The notes beneath the pieces were generated by a model, which saw only the letters and a program-made list of their open reading frames with translations, was not told the DNA's origin and searched no databases. Shown here in pieces: positions 55,526 through 64,000 of a stretch of 64,000 bases of DNA (position 1 is its first letter; the number at the start of each line of letters is the position of its first letter). This stretch comes from Arcobacter arenosus (lineage in GTDB: Bacteria; Campylobacterota; Campylobacteria; Campylobacterales; Arcobacteraceae): contig NZ_VANU01000001.1 of the NCBI RefSeq assembly GCF_005771535.1, positions 795,749-859,748 on the forward strand, written 5' to 3'. A program made the translations under genes and the position numbers.

Positions 55526-56846
55526 AACTCTCTAATGCATAATTTGTACCAGCACCTATTGAATTTTTTAAATCGTCAATAGATAGGTATTCTAAAGTAT
55601 CTGCTTCAATATATTTACAAACTTCATCTTTAGTCATTCTACTTGAAATTAGTTCCTCTTTTGAAGGTGTATCTATACCATAAAAACATGGATATTTAAT
55701 CTCTGGACTTGCAACTCTAAAATGTACCTCTTTAGCTCCAGCTTCTTTTAACATTCTAACTATTCTTTTAGAAGTAGTTCCTCTAACTATCGAGTCATCA
55801 ATTACAAGTAAAGATTTTCCTGCAATTAATGATCTCATAGGAGAAAGTTTCATTTTAACTTTCATACTTCTCATCTCTTGAGTTGGTTCAATAAAAGTTC
55901 TACCTACATAGTGATTTCTAATAATTCCATATTTGAAATCAATTCCACTTTCGTTTGAATATCCTAATGCCGCTGGAACTCCAGAATCAGGAACAGGAAC
56001 AACCATATCAACTTTTATTCCATTATCCTTATCATTTTTTGCTAATGTTCTACCCATATTTTCTCTAGTAGTATAAACATTTTTACCATCTATAACTGAA
56101 TCTGGTCTTGCAAAATATACATATTCAAAAGCGCATGGTCTAAATTCTGGTTCAAATAATTGGATTGATTCTAATTCATCTGTTTTATCAGAGAAAATAA
56201 GCATCTCTCCTGGTCTAATATCTCTAATAAACTCAGCATCTACAAGCTCAAATGCACAAGTTTCACTTGCAACAATATACCCACCAGATTTTAATTTTCC
56301 TAAAGATAAAGGTCTAATTCCATATCTATCTCTAATTACAAATTGTTTATTTCTTGATTGAATAATAAAACAATATGCCCCAATAGTTTTCTCTAATGCT
56401 TCTACAATTCTATCTCTTAATCTATCTTTTGAGTTTTTAGCAATTAGATGGATTAAATTTTCAGTATCCATACCAGTTTGAAAAATTGCCCCATTATTAA
56501 TTAGTTCATTTCTAACTTGATTTTTATTAATCAAATTTCCATTATGAACAATTGAGATTTCACCCAACTTATATTTTGCATATACAGGTTGAGCATCTAA
56601 AATAGAATCTCCACCAGCAGTAGAGTATCTATTATGACCAATTGCCATATTACCTTTTAAGTAAGACAATGCCTTATCATCAAATACTTCAGATACTAAA
56701 CCTCTATCTTTTTTTGTATAAATTTTACCCTCAAAAGAAGAAGAGATTCCAGTAGCTTCCTGACCCCTGTGTTGCATTGCAAAAAGAGCTAAAGAAGCTA
56801 GTCTTGCAGCATTATCATTTCCATAAATTCCAACTATTGCGCACAT
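55497..56846 (-). CDS. purF: Amidophosphoribosyltransferase
   Basis: First committed step of purine synthesis. Starts MCAIVGIYG, so the mature protein begins with the catalytic cysteine of an Ntn-type glutaminase; the PRPP site is SLLVIDDSIVRGTTSKRI. 449 residues. No long propeptide precedes the cysteine. Third in the trxB-dapB-purF run. Confidence 0.97.
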   Translation of the reverse strand: MCAIVGIYGNDNAARLASLALFAMQHRGQEATGISSSFEGKIYTKKDRGLVSEVFDDKALSYLKGNMAIGHNRYSTAGGDSILDAQPVYAKYKLGEISIVHNGNLINKNQVRNELINNGAIFQTGMDTENLIHLIAKNSKDRLRDRIVEALEKTIGAYCFIIQSRNKQFVIRDRYGIRPLSLGKLKSGGYIVASETCAFELVDAEFIRDIRPGEMLIFSDKTDELESIQLFEPEFRPCAFEYVYFARPDSVIDGKNVYTTRENMGRTLAKNDKDNGIKVDMVVPVPDSGVPAALGYSNESGIDFKYGIIRNHYVGRTFIEPTQEMRSMKVKMKLSPMRSLIAGKSLLVIDDSIVRGTTSKRIVRMLKEAGAKEVHFRVASPEIKYPCFYGIDTPSKEELISSRMTKDEVCKYIEADTLEYLSIDDLKNSIGAGTNYALESFDGDYFVRK

Positions 56847-56872
56847 ATGATTTATTTTATCCTATTTAAATT

Positions 56873-57646
56873 TTATAGACCTAAACAGTCATTAATTGAA
56901 TATAATCCAGGCTCTTGATTAACAAGCCACTTCGCTGCTTTTATTGCACCTCTTGAAAAAGTATTTCTTGAAGTTGCAGTGTGATGAAGTTCGATAAACT
57001 CTCCATCATTGTAAAGACCAACTGTATGTCGTCCTACGATATCACCACCTCTTAAACTCATTACACCTATTTCATCTTTTGTTCTTGCACCAATAACTCC
57101 ATCTCTTCCAGAAACTCTTACAGAATCTAAATCAAGATCTCTTGCCCTTGCTGCATGTTCAGCTAAAGTAAGTGCTGTTCCAGATGGTGAGTCAACTTTA
57201 TGTCTATGGTGTTGTTCAACAATTTCACAATCAAACTCTCTTAAAGTTTTACTTGCAAGTGAAACAAGCTTATTTAAAACAGCAACACCTAAACTCATGT
57301 TTGTTGCATATAAAATAGGTACTTTTTTACTAGCTTCTAAAAGTAAATTTTGCTGATGTTTATTAAATCCAGTTGTAGCAATAACTAATGGTTTATTTCC
57401 ACCATTTTCAACAATCTCTGTAAGTAAGCTTTCAGTTGCAACTGGAGCAGAAAAATCAATAACAACATCAGAAGATTCTAATAAAACTTTCATCTCATTT
57501 GTTACTACAGTACCTTCTGGAACGCTCTTTTTTAATTCATCAAAAACATGACAAGCAGATAGTTGTGCTTGTTCATCACTTTGTAAATCATCAATTAATA
57601 AAGAACCAACTCTACCTGTACTTCCTACTACACCTACATTAATCAT
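56873..57646 (-). CDS. dapB: 4-hydroxy-tetrahydrodipicolinate reductase
   Basis: Lysine and peptidoglycan precursor synthesis. 257 residues with the nucleotide motif VGVVGSTGRVG, the catalytic EQHHRHKVDSPSGTA segment and SRDGVIGARTKDEIG-like region. Starts 19 bases after trxB. Confidence 0.96.
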   Translation of the reverse strand: MINVGVVGSTGRVGSLLIDDLQSDEQAQLSACHVFDELKKSVPEGTVVTNEMKVLLESSDVVIDFSAPVATESLLTEIVENGGNKPLVIATTGFNKHQQNLLLEASKKVPILYATNMSLGVAVLNKLVSLASKTLREFDCEIVEQHHRHKVDSPSGTALTLAEHAARARDLDLDSVRVSGRDGVIGARTKDEIGVMSLRGGDIVGRHTVGLYNDGEFIELHHTATSRNTFSRGAIKAAKWLVNQEPGLYSINDCLGL

Positions 57647-57665
57647 ACGTTATTTTCCTTTTCTT

Positions 57666-58595
57666 TTATCCAATATATTCAATAATATTAACAGCTGCTG
57701 TTGCACCGTCACCGGCTGCACATACAACTTGTTTTGCTGCATCAATTCTAACATCACCAGCAGCATATAAACCTGGAGTTGATGTTTTCATTTTAAGGTC
57801 AACAATAACTTCACCTTGTTCGTTAACATCACATAAGAAGCTTCCATCTTCTTGCTTAATTGGTTCGTTTAAAACATCTCTTCCTACAAATACAAATACA
57901 CCAGGAACTGGTAAATCTCTAATCTCTTCAGTTTCTCTGTTTTTTACTTTAAGTCCAGTAACACCCATAGCATCACCATAAACTTCTTCAACCATTACAT
58001 TAGTAACTTCTTCTATATTTTCACAAGCTTTCATATGCTCAATTGTACTTGGTGCTGCTCTATAAGTATCTCTTCTATGAACAAGATAAACTTTTGAACA
58101 AATTTTTGATAAATATACTGCTTCTTCAATAGCAGAATCACCACCACCAATTACAGCTACTTCTTTACCTTTGTAAAAAAAACCATCACAAGTTGCACAA
58201 GTAGAAATACCTCTACCAAAGAACTCATTTTCACCTTTAAATCCAGCACGTCTTGGAACAGAACCTGTTGCTAGTAAAACAGTTTTAGCTTCTTGAATAT
58301 TACCGTCTGCAGTAGTAACTTTAAAAATATCACCCTCTTTTACTACATTAGATACTTGATTCATCTCATGCTTTAAACCAAACTTCATTGCTTGTTCTGG
58401 CCAGTTTGCCATTAAGTCCATACCAGACATAATCTCACCTTGACCTGGGTAGTTTTCAATCTCTGAAGAACCTGTAATTTGACCACCAGGCATTCCCATC
58501 TCAAACATTGTTACGTTTTTTAAACCACCTCTTGTTGCGTATAAACCTGCTGTAAGTCCTGCAGGACCTCCACCAATAATTGCTAAATCTAACAT
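57666..58595 (-). CDS. trxB: Thioredoxin-disulfide reductase
   Basis: Flavoprotein reducing thioredoxin with NADPH. 309 residues with the FAD site [20 protein letters not shown], the redox pair C133-A-T-C136 in [10 protein letters not shown], the NADPH site AVIGGGDSA, and the C-terminal GLYAAGDVR. Thioredoxin is not in the window. Confidence 0.96.
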   Translation of the reverse strand: MLDLAIIGGGPAGLTAGLYATRGGLKNVTMFEMGMPGGQITGSSEIENYPGQGEIMSGMDLMANWPEQAMKFGLKHEMNQVSNVVKEGDIFKVTTADGNIQEAKTVLLATGSVPRRAGFKGENEFFGRGISTCATCDGFFYKGKEVAVIGGGDSAIEEAVYLSKICSKVYLVHRRDTYRAAPSTIEHMKACENIEEVTNVMVEEVYGDAMGVTGLKVKNRETEEIRDLPVPGVFVFVGRDVLNEPIKQEDGSFLCDVNEQGEVIVDLKMKTSTPGLYAAGDVRIDAAKQVVCAAGDGATAAVNIIEYIG

Positions 58596-58851
58596 AAAAT
58601 AATCCTTTCTTGTTTATACTAATGAAAAATTGTCCATAATTTCAAGCACCTATTTGAAAGGTGATATAATACCTAATCTTTTTTGAGTAATAGGTTAATC
58701 AAAATTAATTTAATGGATAATATTTTTCCTTTAGTAATTTTTATCGTATTTAACTATTATTTTAGTATATATTCTCTTTAACAATTTTATTATTTAATTT
58801 TTCTTAACTAAATTTAAGTTAAAATCTAAGCTTTATTAAAAAGGACATTTA
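58596..58851. promoter_or_regulatory. Divergent upstream region of trxB and the AGCS symporter
   Basis: 256 bases with no open frame. Toward trxB, TATAAA on the minus strand at 58618-58613 is a possible -10. On the plus strand TATAAT lies at 58665-58670 and TAAAAT at 58820-58825, the latter close to the symporter ATG. Around the TATAAT, CACCT (58647-58651), AGGTG (58659-58663), ACCT (58671-58674) and AATAGGT (58689-58695) repeat one half-site in both orientations. No riboswitch fold is recognised. Confidence 0.45.
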
Positions 58852-60177
58852 ATGGAAATTTTAGATGAGATTATATCAAGCGCTTCTAGCTTTGTCTGGG
58901 GAGTACCAATGCTCGTACTTCTTGTTGGAACAGGTTTATACTTAAGTATTAGATTAAAAGGGATGCAATTTTGGGCATTGGGACATGCTGTAAAATTGAT
59001 ATTTACTAAAGAGGAAAATGGAAAGGGTGATATTACTCATTTTCAAGCTTTGATGACAGCTTTAGCTGCCACAGTTGGTATTGGAAATATAGTAGGTGTT
59101 GCAACAGCAATTACCTTTGGTGGACCTGGTGCAGTTTTTTGGATGTGGGTTACAGGTTTAGTTGGGATGGCAACAAAATACTCTGAAGCTATTTTAGCAG
59201 TTAAATATAGAGAAGAAGGGGAAAACGGCTTTAAAGGTGGACCAATGTATTATCTTACTAATGGTGCCAAAATGCCAAAATTAGCTTTTCTTTTTGCTCT
59301 ATTTACAGTTTTAGCTTCTTTTGGTATTGGAAATATGACCCAAGCTAATGCCGTTGCAAATGCTATATTTTCACAATTTTCAGTACCTATGTGGTTAACG
59401 GGAGTTATTCTTTTAACAATTACTTCTTTTGTAATAATTGGAGGAATTAAATCAATTGGAAAAACAACTTCTTTTTTAATCCCTTTTATGATTTTAGTTT
59501 ATTTTCTAGCATCAATTTCAATTATTATTTTAAATTTTGACAAAGTTGGTAATGCATTTTATCTTATCTTTTACCATGCTTTTAATCCTATAGCAGCTGG
59601 TGGAGGTTTTGCAGGTGCAGCAGTGGCAGCTGCTATTAGATATGGTATTGCAAGGGGTGTTTTTTCAAATGAATCAGGTCTTGGTTCAGCTCCAATAGCA
59701 GCAGCTGCTGCTAAAACCGATGATCCAGTAAAACAAGCATTAGTATCAATGACTCAAACTTTTATTGATACTTTGGTTGTATGTACAATGACAGCTTTAA
59801 TTATATTAATGGCTCCAATTTGGACAACAGGTGTAAATGCAGGGGAATTAACACTAAAAAGTTTTGAATTCTTCTTAGGAGATTTTGGTGCTATTATTGT
59901 AGTTTTTGCCACAGTTTTATTTGGTTATTCAACAATTCTTGGGTGGTCATATTATGGAGAAAGAGCCTTTGAATATATTTTTGGAGATAGTTCTATAAAA
60001 ATATATAGAATTGTATTTGTAAGTTTTATAGTTGTTGGAGCAATGACTGAACTTAAACTTGTTTGGAACTTTTCAGACTTAGCAAATGGACTTATGGCAA
60101 TCCCTAACTTAATAGCCCTACTTTTACTTTCTAAAGTAATTACAGAAGAAACTAACAGATATTTTAAATCAAAGTAG
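58852..60177 (+). CDS. Sodium:alanine/glycine symporter (AGCS family)
   Basis: A 441-residue carrier with about 10-11 membrane segments. The family signatures are GGPGAVFWMWVTGLVGMATK, KGGPMYY and RGVFSNESGLGSAPIA. Takes up alanine or glycine with sodium. Ribosome site AAAAAGGA before the ATG. A single gene; frdC lies 180 bases downstream behind a hairpin. Confidence 0.94.
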   Translation: MEILDEIISSASSFVWGVPMLVLLVGTGLYLSIRLKGMQFWALGHAVKLIFTKEENGKGDITHFQALMTALAATVGIGNIVGVATAITFGGPGAVFWMWVTGLVGMATKYSEAILAVKYREEGENGFKGGPMYYLTNGAKMPKLAFLFALFTVLASFGIGNMTQANAVANAIFSQFSVPMWLTGVILLTITSFVIIGGIKSIGKTTSFLIPFMILVYFLASISIIILNFDKVGNAFYLIFYHAFNPIAAGGGFAGAAVAAAIRYGIARGVFSNESGLGSAPIAAAAAKTDDPVKQALVSMTQTFIDTLVVCTMTALIILMAPIWTTGVNAGELTLKSFEFFLGDFGAIIVVFATVLFGYSTILGWSYYGERAFEYIFGDSSIKIYRIVFVSFIVVGAMTELKLVWNFSDLANGLMAIPNLIALLLLSKVITEETNRYFKSK

Positions 60178-60194
60178 TATTTTATACTACTTTG
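60170..60194 (+). terminator. Hairpin at the end of the symporter gene
   Basis: CAAAGTAGTAT/ATACTACTTTG (60170-60180 with 60184-60194), loop TTT; it contains the stop codon. No T tract follows (AGCCCCCC), so it may be a processing or stability hairpin and not a terminator. Confidence 0.5.
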
Positions 60195-60286
60195 AGCCCC
60201 CCATTAAATCAACTTTACTCACTCATAAATAAGATTATATAAAATTTAACTTAAATTTAAAAATAAGTTTATTTTTTTCAAAGACA

Positions 60287-60300
60287 TCACTTTAAAGTCA
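60287..60300. promoter_or_regulatory. Candidate operator TCAC-N6-GTCA upstream of frdCAB
   Basis: TCAC at 60287-60290 and GTCA at 60297-60300, spacer TTTAAA, 57 to 70 bases before the frdC ATG. Same as the ccoN site. It includes the palindrome ACTTTAAAGT (60289-60298). Confidence 0.35.
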
Positions 60301-60356
60301 TTTTGTCTATGTAAACTTCCAAAATCAAAACATAAAAATTTCTCAAAGGAGACAAA

Positions 60357-61124
60357 ATGGATAGAGTTATTGAAGCCTATACAGATGTTACTGCTGAAGG
60401 TAAAAAAAGTAGAACACCTGCAAAATTAGATAAATGGCTGACAGCTTCTGGTGTAATTTTAGCACTTTTTATGATGGGACATATGATGTTCGTATCAACA
60501 ATTTTATTAGGTAAAGATGTGATGCACGCTGTTACAAAAGCGTTTGAATTAGATTTCATCTTTGATGGAGGAGTTCCTTTTATTGTTTCTATTTTTGTTG
60601 CAATAATTTCTGCAATATTTATTGTACATGCAATTTTAGGTGTTAGAAAATTCCCAACTTCGTATAAAACTTATATCAAAGTTAGAGAACACGCAAAATT
60701 AATGAATCATAAAGATACATCAATGTGGATGTTTCAATGGATTTCTGGTTTAGTAATGATGTTTGCTGCAACTATTCACTTATATATCATGTTTACACAA
60801 CCACAAAATATCGGACCATATGCAAGTGCTGATAGAGTTGTAAGCGAACATATGTGGCTTTTATATATGGTTTTATTAATTTGTGTTGAAATTCATGGTT
60901 CAGTTGGTCTTTATAGAGCTGCTATGAAATGGGGATGGTTTGATGGTGCTAACCCAAAAGAAACAAGAGCAAAACTTTTAAATGTAAAAAAACTACTTAG
61001 CTATTTCTTCATGACTTTAGGTGTTATAACTTTATTAGCATATATCAAAATTGGTATTGAGCATAGTGATAATGTTGGTGAAAAATATGTACCAACTTCT
61101 CATTCAAAAGTTTTAGAAAAATAA
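60357..61124 (+). CDS. frdC: Fumarate reductase, diheme cytochrome b subunit
   Basis: Membrane subunit linking menaquinol to the enzyme. 255 residues, five spans. The four haem-ligand histidines are H42, H91, H141 and H180, each exactly two positions before H44, H93, H143 and H182 of the Wolinella succinogenes protein; E64 and E178 fall at its Glu66 (menaquinol site) and Glu180 (E pathway). So the enzyme should work as the diheme type of that organism. AAAGGAGA before the ATG. Confidence 0.96.
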   Translation: MDRVIEAYTDVTAEGKKSRTPAKLDKWLTASGVILALFMMGHMMFVSTILLGKDVMHAVTKAFELDFIFDGGVPFIVSIFVAIISAIFIVHAILGVRKFPTSYKTYIKVREHAKLMNHKDTSMWMFQWISGLVMMFAATIHLYIMFTQPQNIGPYASADRVVSEHMWLLYMVLLICVEIHGSVGLYRAAMKWGWFDGANPKETRAKLLNVKKLLSYFFMTLGVITLLAYIKIGIEHSDNVGEKYVPTSHSKVLEK

Positions 61125-61144
61125 GAATAGAAAAAGGTATAAAA

Positions 61145-63127
61145 ATGATAATTAAATATTGTGATTCATTAGTAATAGGTGGAGGTCTAGCTGGTTTAAG
61201 AGCTGGTGTTGCCTGTGCCCAAAAAGGACTTAGTACAACAGTTTTAAGTCTTTGTCCAGTAAAAAGATCTCACAGTGCTGCAGCTCAAGGTGGTATGCAA
61301 GCAAGTTTAGGTAATGCAAAAATGTCTGAGGGTGATAATGAAGATGTTCACTTTACAGATACAGTAAAAGGTTCAGACTGGGGATGTGACCAAGAAGTTG
61401 CAAGAATGTTCGTAACAGTTGCACCAAAAGCAATTAGAGAATTAGCAGCTTGGGGTGTGCCTTGGACTAGAATTAAAAAAGGTGACCATGAAGCAGTAAT
61501 CAATACAAAAAGAACAACTATCCATGAAGATGCTAACAAACATGGTCTTATTAATTCAAGAGACTTCGGTGGTACAAAAAAATGGAGAACTTGTTATACA
61601 GCTGATGCAACAGGTCACACAATGCTTTTTGCAGTTGCAAATGAAGCGTTAAAAAGAGATGTAAATATTGAAGATAGAAAAGAAGCTATCGGACTTATTC
61701 ACCACAATAATAGATGTTATGGTGCTATTGTAAGAGATCTTATCACTGGTGATATTATGGCTTATGTTGCTAAAGGTACTCTTATTGCTACTGGTGGATA
61801 TGGTAGAGTTTATGAGATTACTACAAATGCAGTAATTTGTGAAGGTATTGGTACAGCTATTGCTTTAGAAACAGGTGTTGCAAAACTTGGAAACATGGAA
61901 GCAGTTCAATTCCACCCAACTCCACTTTTCCCATCAGGTATTTTATTAACTGAAGGATGTAGAGGTGATGGAGGAGTTCTTAGAGACGTAGATGGACATA
62001 GATTTATGCCAGATTACGAGCCAGAGAAAAAAGACTTAGCATCAAGAGACGTTGTTTCAAGAAGAATGATTGAACATATTAGAAAAGGTAAAGGTGTTGA
62101 TTCTCCATATGGTAAACACCTATGGTTAGATATCTCTATTTTAGGTAGAGAGCATATTGAAAGAAACCTAAGAGATGTTCAAGAGATTTGTGAATACTTT
62201 GCAGGTATTGACCCAGCTGATGAGGGACCAAAAGGATGGGCTCCAGTTCTTCCAATGCAACACTACTCTATGGGTGGTATTAGAACTAAACCAACTGGTG
62301 AATCTCCAACTTTAGCAGGTCTTTTCTCTGCTGGTGAAGCTGCTTGTTGGGATATGCATGGATTTAATAGACTTGGTGGTAACTCAGTATCTGAAACAGT
62401 TGTTGCAGGTATGATTGTAGGTAACTATTTTGCAGATTATTGTATAGAGACACAAATTGATATTAAAACAGAAACTATTGAAAAATTTGTTCATGAAAAA
62501 GAAGCTTACATGAATGAACTTGTATCTAGAAAAGGTACAGAAGATGTGTTTAGAATCAAAAATAGAATGAAAAAATTAATGCAAGAATATGTTGGTATCT
62601 TTAGAGATGGTGTTGGATTACAAAAAGCAGTAACTGAACTTGAAGAGTTATTAATCGCTTCTAAAAATATTGGTATTAAAGATAAACAACTTAGTGCAAA
62701 CCCTGAATTAGAAGAAGCATATAGAGTTCCAATGATGCTTAAAGTTGCACTTTGTGTAGCAAAAGGTGCTTTAGATAGAACAGAATCTAGAGGTGCACAC
62801 ACAAGAGAAGATTATCCAAAAAGAGATGATGCAAATTGGTTAAAAAGAACACTTACTTCATGGAAAGATGGTGATACTATGCCAACAGTTGAATATGAAG
62901 ACCTTGATATTATGACTATGGAAATCCCTCCAGGATTTAGAGGTTATGGTGCTAAGGGTATGATTATAGAAAATGAACTAAGTGCAGTAAGACAAAAAGA
63001 GGTTGATGAGTTAACTGATAAATTAACTGCTGAGGGTAAAGACAGATATGAGATTCAAGATGCTCTAATGCCGTTCCCATTACAACCAGAATATAAAAGA
63101 AAAAATCAAAGATTAGGAGTAAAATAA
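61145..63127 (+). CDS. frdA: Fumarate reductase, flavoprotein subunit
   Basis: Catalytic subunit, 660 residues. FAD site [12 protein letters not shown]; the covalent FAD histidine is H43 in [11 protein letters not shown]. Active-site parts [21 protein letters not shown], and RLGGNSVSE with the C-terminal FAD contacts. Follows frdC by 20 bases; its stop overlaps the frdB start as TAATG. Confidence 0.97.
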   Translation: MIIKYCDSLVIGGGLAGLRAGVACAQKGLSTTVLSLCPVKRSHSAAAQGGMQASLGNAKMSEGDNEDVHFTDTVKGSDWGCDQEVARMFVTVAPKAIRELAAWGVPWTRIKKGDHEAVINTKRTTIHEDANKHGLINSRDFGGTKKWRTCYTADATGHTMLFAVANEALKRDVNIEDRKEAIGLIHHNNRCYGAIVRDLITGDIMAYVAKGTLIATGGYGRVYEITTNAVICEGIGTAIALETGVAKLGNMEAVQFHPTPLFPSGILLTEGCRGDGGVLRDVDGHRFMPDYEPEKKDLASRDVVSRRMIEHIRKGKGVDSPYGKHLWLDISILGREHIERNLRDVQEICEYFAGIDPADEGPKGWAPVLPMQHYSMGGIRTKPTGESPTLAGLFSAGEAACWDMHGFNRLGGNSVSETVVAGMIVGNYFADYCIETQIDIKTETIEKFVHEKEAYMNELVSRKGTEDVFRIKNRMKKLMQEYVGIFRDGVGLQKAVTELEELLIASKNIGIKDKQLSANPELEEAYRVPMMLKVALCVAKGALDRTESRGAHTREDYPKRDDANWLKRTLTSWKDGDTMPTVEYEDLDIMTMEIPPGFRGYGAKGMIIENELSAVRQKEVDELTDKLTAEGKDRYEIQDALMPFPLQPEYKRKNQRLGVK

Positions 63128-63849
63128 TGGCTAGAGAATTGACAATCAAAGTTCTTAGATATAATCCTCAAGGAACTGATTTAAAACCATATTTTCAAGA
63201 TTATAAAATAACAGAGACAGATAGTATGACTATCTATCTGGCTCTTACTCAAATTAGAGAATCAATGGATGCTGGTCTTTCATTTGACTTCGTTTGTAGA
63301 GCTGGTATTTGTGGGTCTTGTGCGATGATGATTAATGGAAGACCTAAGTTGGCTTGTAGAACATTAACAAAAGATTTACCAAATGAAATTATGTTATTAC
63401 CTCTACCAACATTTAAACTAATCAAAGACCTTTCAGTTAACACTGGTGTTTGGATGGATGCAATGTCTAAAAGAGTTGAATCATGGATTCACACTTCTCA
63501 TGAAGTTGATATTGCAGCATTAGAAGAACCAATTGAACCAGAAGTTGCAGATGAAGTATTTGAACTTGATAGATGTATTGAGTGTGGATGTTGTGTTGCT
63601 GGTTGTGGTACTAAACTTATAAAAGAAGATTTCGTTGGGGCAGTAGGTCTTAATAGAATTGCAAGATTTGAATGTGACCCACATGATGAAAGAACCGCTG
63701 ATGATTATTATGAATTAGTCGGTGATGATAATGGTATTTTTGGTTGTATGACTTTACTTGGATGTGAAGATACTTGCCCTAAACACTTACCATTACAAAA
63801 CAAAATTGCTTATATGAGAAGAAAGTTAGCAACTGTTAAAGGAGCATAA
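63127..63849 (+). CDS. frdB: Fumarate reductase, iron-sulfur subunit
   Basis: 240 residues carrying three clusters. [2Fe-2S] site [15 protein letters not shown] and KLACRT; [4Fe-4S] site [11 protein letters not shown] with CEDTCPK; the extra cysteine of the [3Fe-4S] site is in FGCMTLLGC. The arrangement CAB equals that of Wolinella and Campylobacter. Confidence 0.97.
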   Translation: MARELTIKVLRYNPQGTDLKPYFQDYKITETDSMTIYLALTQIRESMDAGLSFDFVCRAGICGSCAMMINGRPKLACRTLTKDLPNEIMLLPLPTFKLIKDLSVNTGVWMDAMSKRVESWIHTSHEVDIAALEEPIEPEVADEVFELDRCIECGCCVAGCGTKLIKEDFVGAVGLNRIARFECDPHDERTADDYYELVGDDNGIFGCMTLLGCEDTCPKHLPLQNKIAYMRRKLATVKGA

Positions 63850-63850
63850 T

Positions 63851-64000
63851 ATGGCTGAAGAAACAAAAGTGATTACCGAACAAGATATAATACAAAGTAT
63901 AGCAGACGCATGTCAATATATATCTTTTTATCACCCTGAAGATTTTGTTAAAGGGATGGTAGAAGCATATGAAAAAGAACAAAGTGAATCAGCAAAAAAT
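63851..64000 (+). CDS. Class I fumarate hydratase, alpha-subunit-type N-terminus (3' end outside window)
   Basis: Begins one base after the frdB stop with GGAGCATAAT upstream. Only 50 residues are visible: MAEETKVITEQDII, then DACQYISFYHPEDFVKGMV and a charged helix. This helix pattern (acidic start, YxxPEDxxKxxxxAYE) is the N-terminus of iron-sulfur fumarate hydratases/tartrate dehydratases. Its place behind frdCAB supports a malate-to-fumarate step feeding fumarate reductase. The rest of the gene must be seen to be sure. Confidence 0.7.
   Translation, partial: MAEETKVITEQDIIQSIADACQYISFYHPEDFVKGMVEAYEKEQSESAKN

Noticed and set aside
58596..58851. Glycine riboswitch before the AGCS symporter
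   Set aside because: Such switches precede AGCS genes in some bacteria, but this region is very AT-rich and lacks the conserved GG-rich core.
1..64000. CRISPR arrays, IS elements, prophage genes, tRNA or rRNA genes, and long G or C tracts of phase-variable genes
   Set aside because: None could be recognised on either strand; the repeats found are short hairpins in gaps between genes.

Overview
The window is chromosomal housekeeping DNA from an AT-rich member of the Campylobacterota, most likely Arcobacteraceae (Arcobacter in the broad sense). Supporting signs are a cytochrome bc1 complex with a diheme cytochrome c, a ccoNOQP oxidase cluster with a DUF4006 gene, a Wolinella-type frdCAB fumarate reductase with class I fumarate hydratase behind it, and gene orders I know from Campylobacter: pheS-pheT-aroA-ispH-rpsA-serA, lpxC-tsaB-thrB-ylxR-infB-rbfA-rimP and uvrD-truB-ispE-smpB. 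No rRNA, tRNA, IS element, prophage or CRISPR array is visible, and no gap between genes exceeds 300 bases.

Layout. 1-4970 (+): end of argB, thrC, the bc1 operon petABC and a cytochrome c'-like protein. 4992-6069 (-): rsmE and a small membrane protein. 6136-12161 (+): moeA, then queC, queD and queE of 7-deazaguanine synthesis, interrupted by a large membrane diguanylate cyclase. 12202-15575 (+): fabG, acpP, fabF, accA. 15596-15925 (-): a HIT protein. 16033-25493 (+): pheST, aroA, ispH, rpsA, serA, efp. 25625-36852 (-): one long run nadA, nadC, DHH phosphoesterase, M23 peptidase, lpxC, tsaB-like, thrB, ylxR, infB, rbfA, rimP, ribD. 36948-41912 (+): plsY, folB, a major porin, a c-type cytochrome, prfB and a MntA/HepT-type toxin-antitoxin pair. 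41913-49086 (-): ccoNOQP, DUF4006, an unlisted 31-residue membrane protein, a TPM-domain protein, FixH-like protein and an AddB-like nuclease. 49279-53437 (-): uvrD/pcrA, truB, ispE, smpB. 53588-54487 (+): a LysR regulator. 54518-58595 (-): trxB, dapB, purF and a YhcC-type radical SAM protein. 58852-64000 (+): an AGCS symporter, frdCAB and the start of a class I fumarate hydratase.

The respiratory genes fit together: bc1, cbb3 oxidase and fumarate reductase describe an organism that uses low-potential quinol with oxygen at low tension or fumarate. The Rieske motif lacks the residues that raise its potential, the cytochrome b haem spacing is of the b6 kind, and FrdC keeps the haem and proton-path residues of the Wolinella enzyme. 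All three respiratory operons have a T(C/G)AC-N6-GTCA sequence in their upstream region, which may be a shared operator.

No wholly new multi-gene system is evident. The best leads are the shared respiratory motif, a tsaB-like gene whose conserved first strand lies upstream of every standard start codon and would need an AUA start, the 31-residue protein in the cco operon, the toxin-antitoxin pair where addA might be expected, and the missing csrA between truB and ispE.
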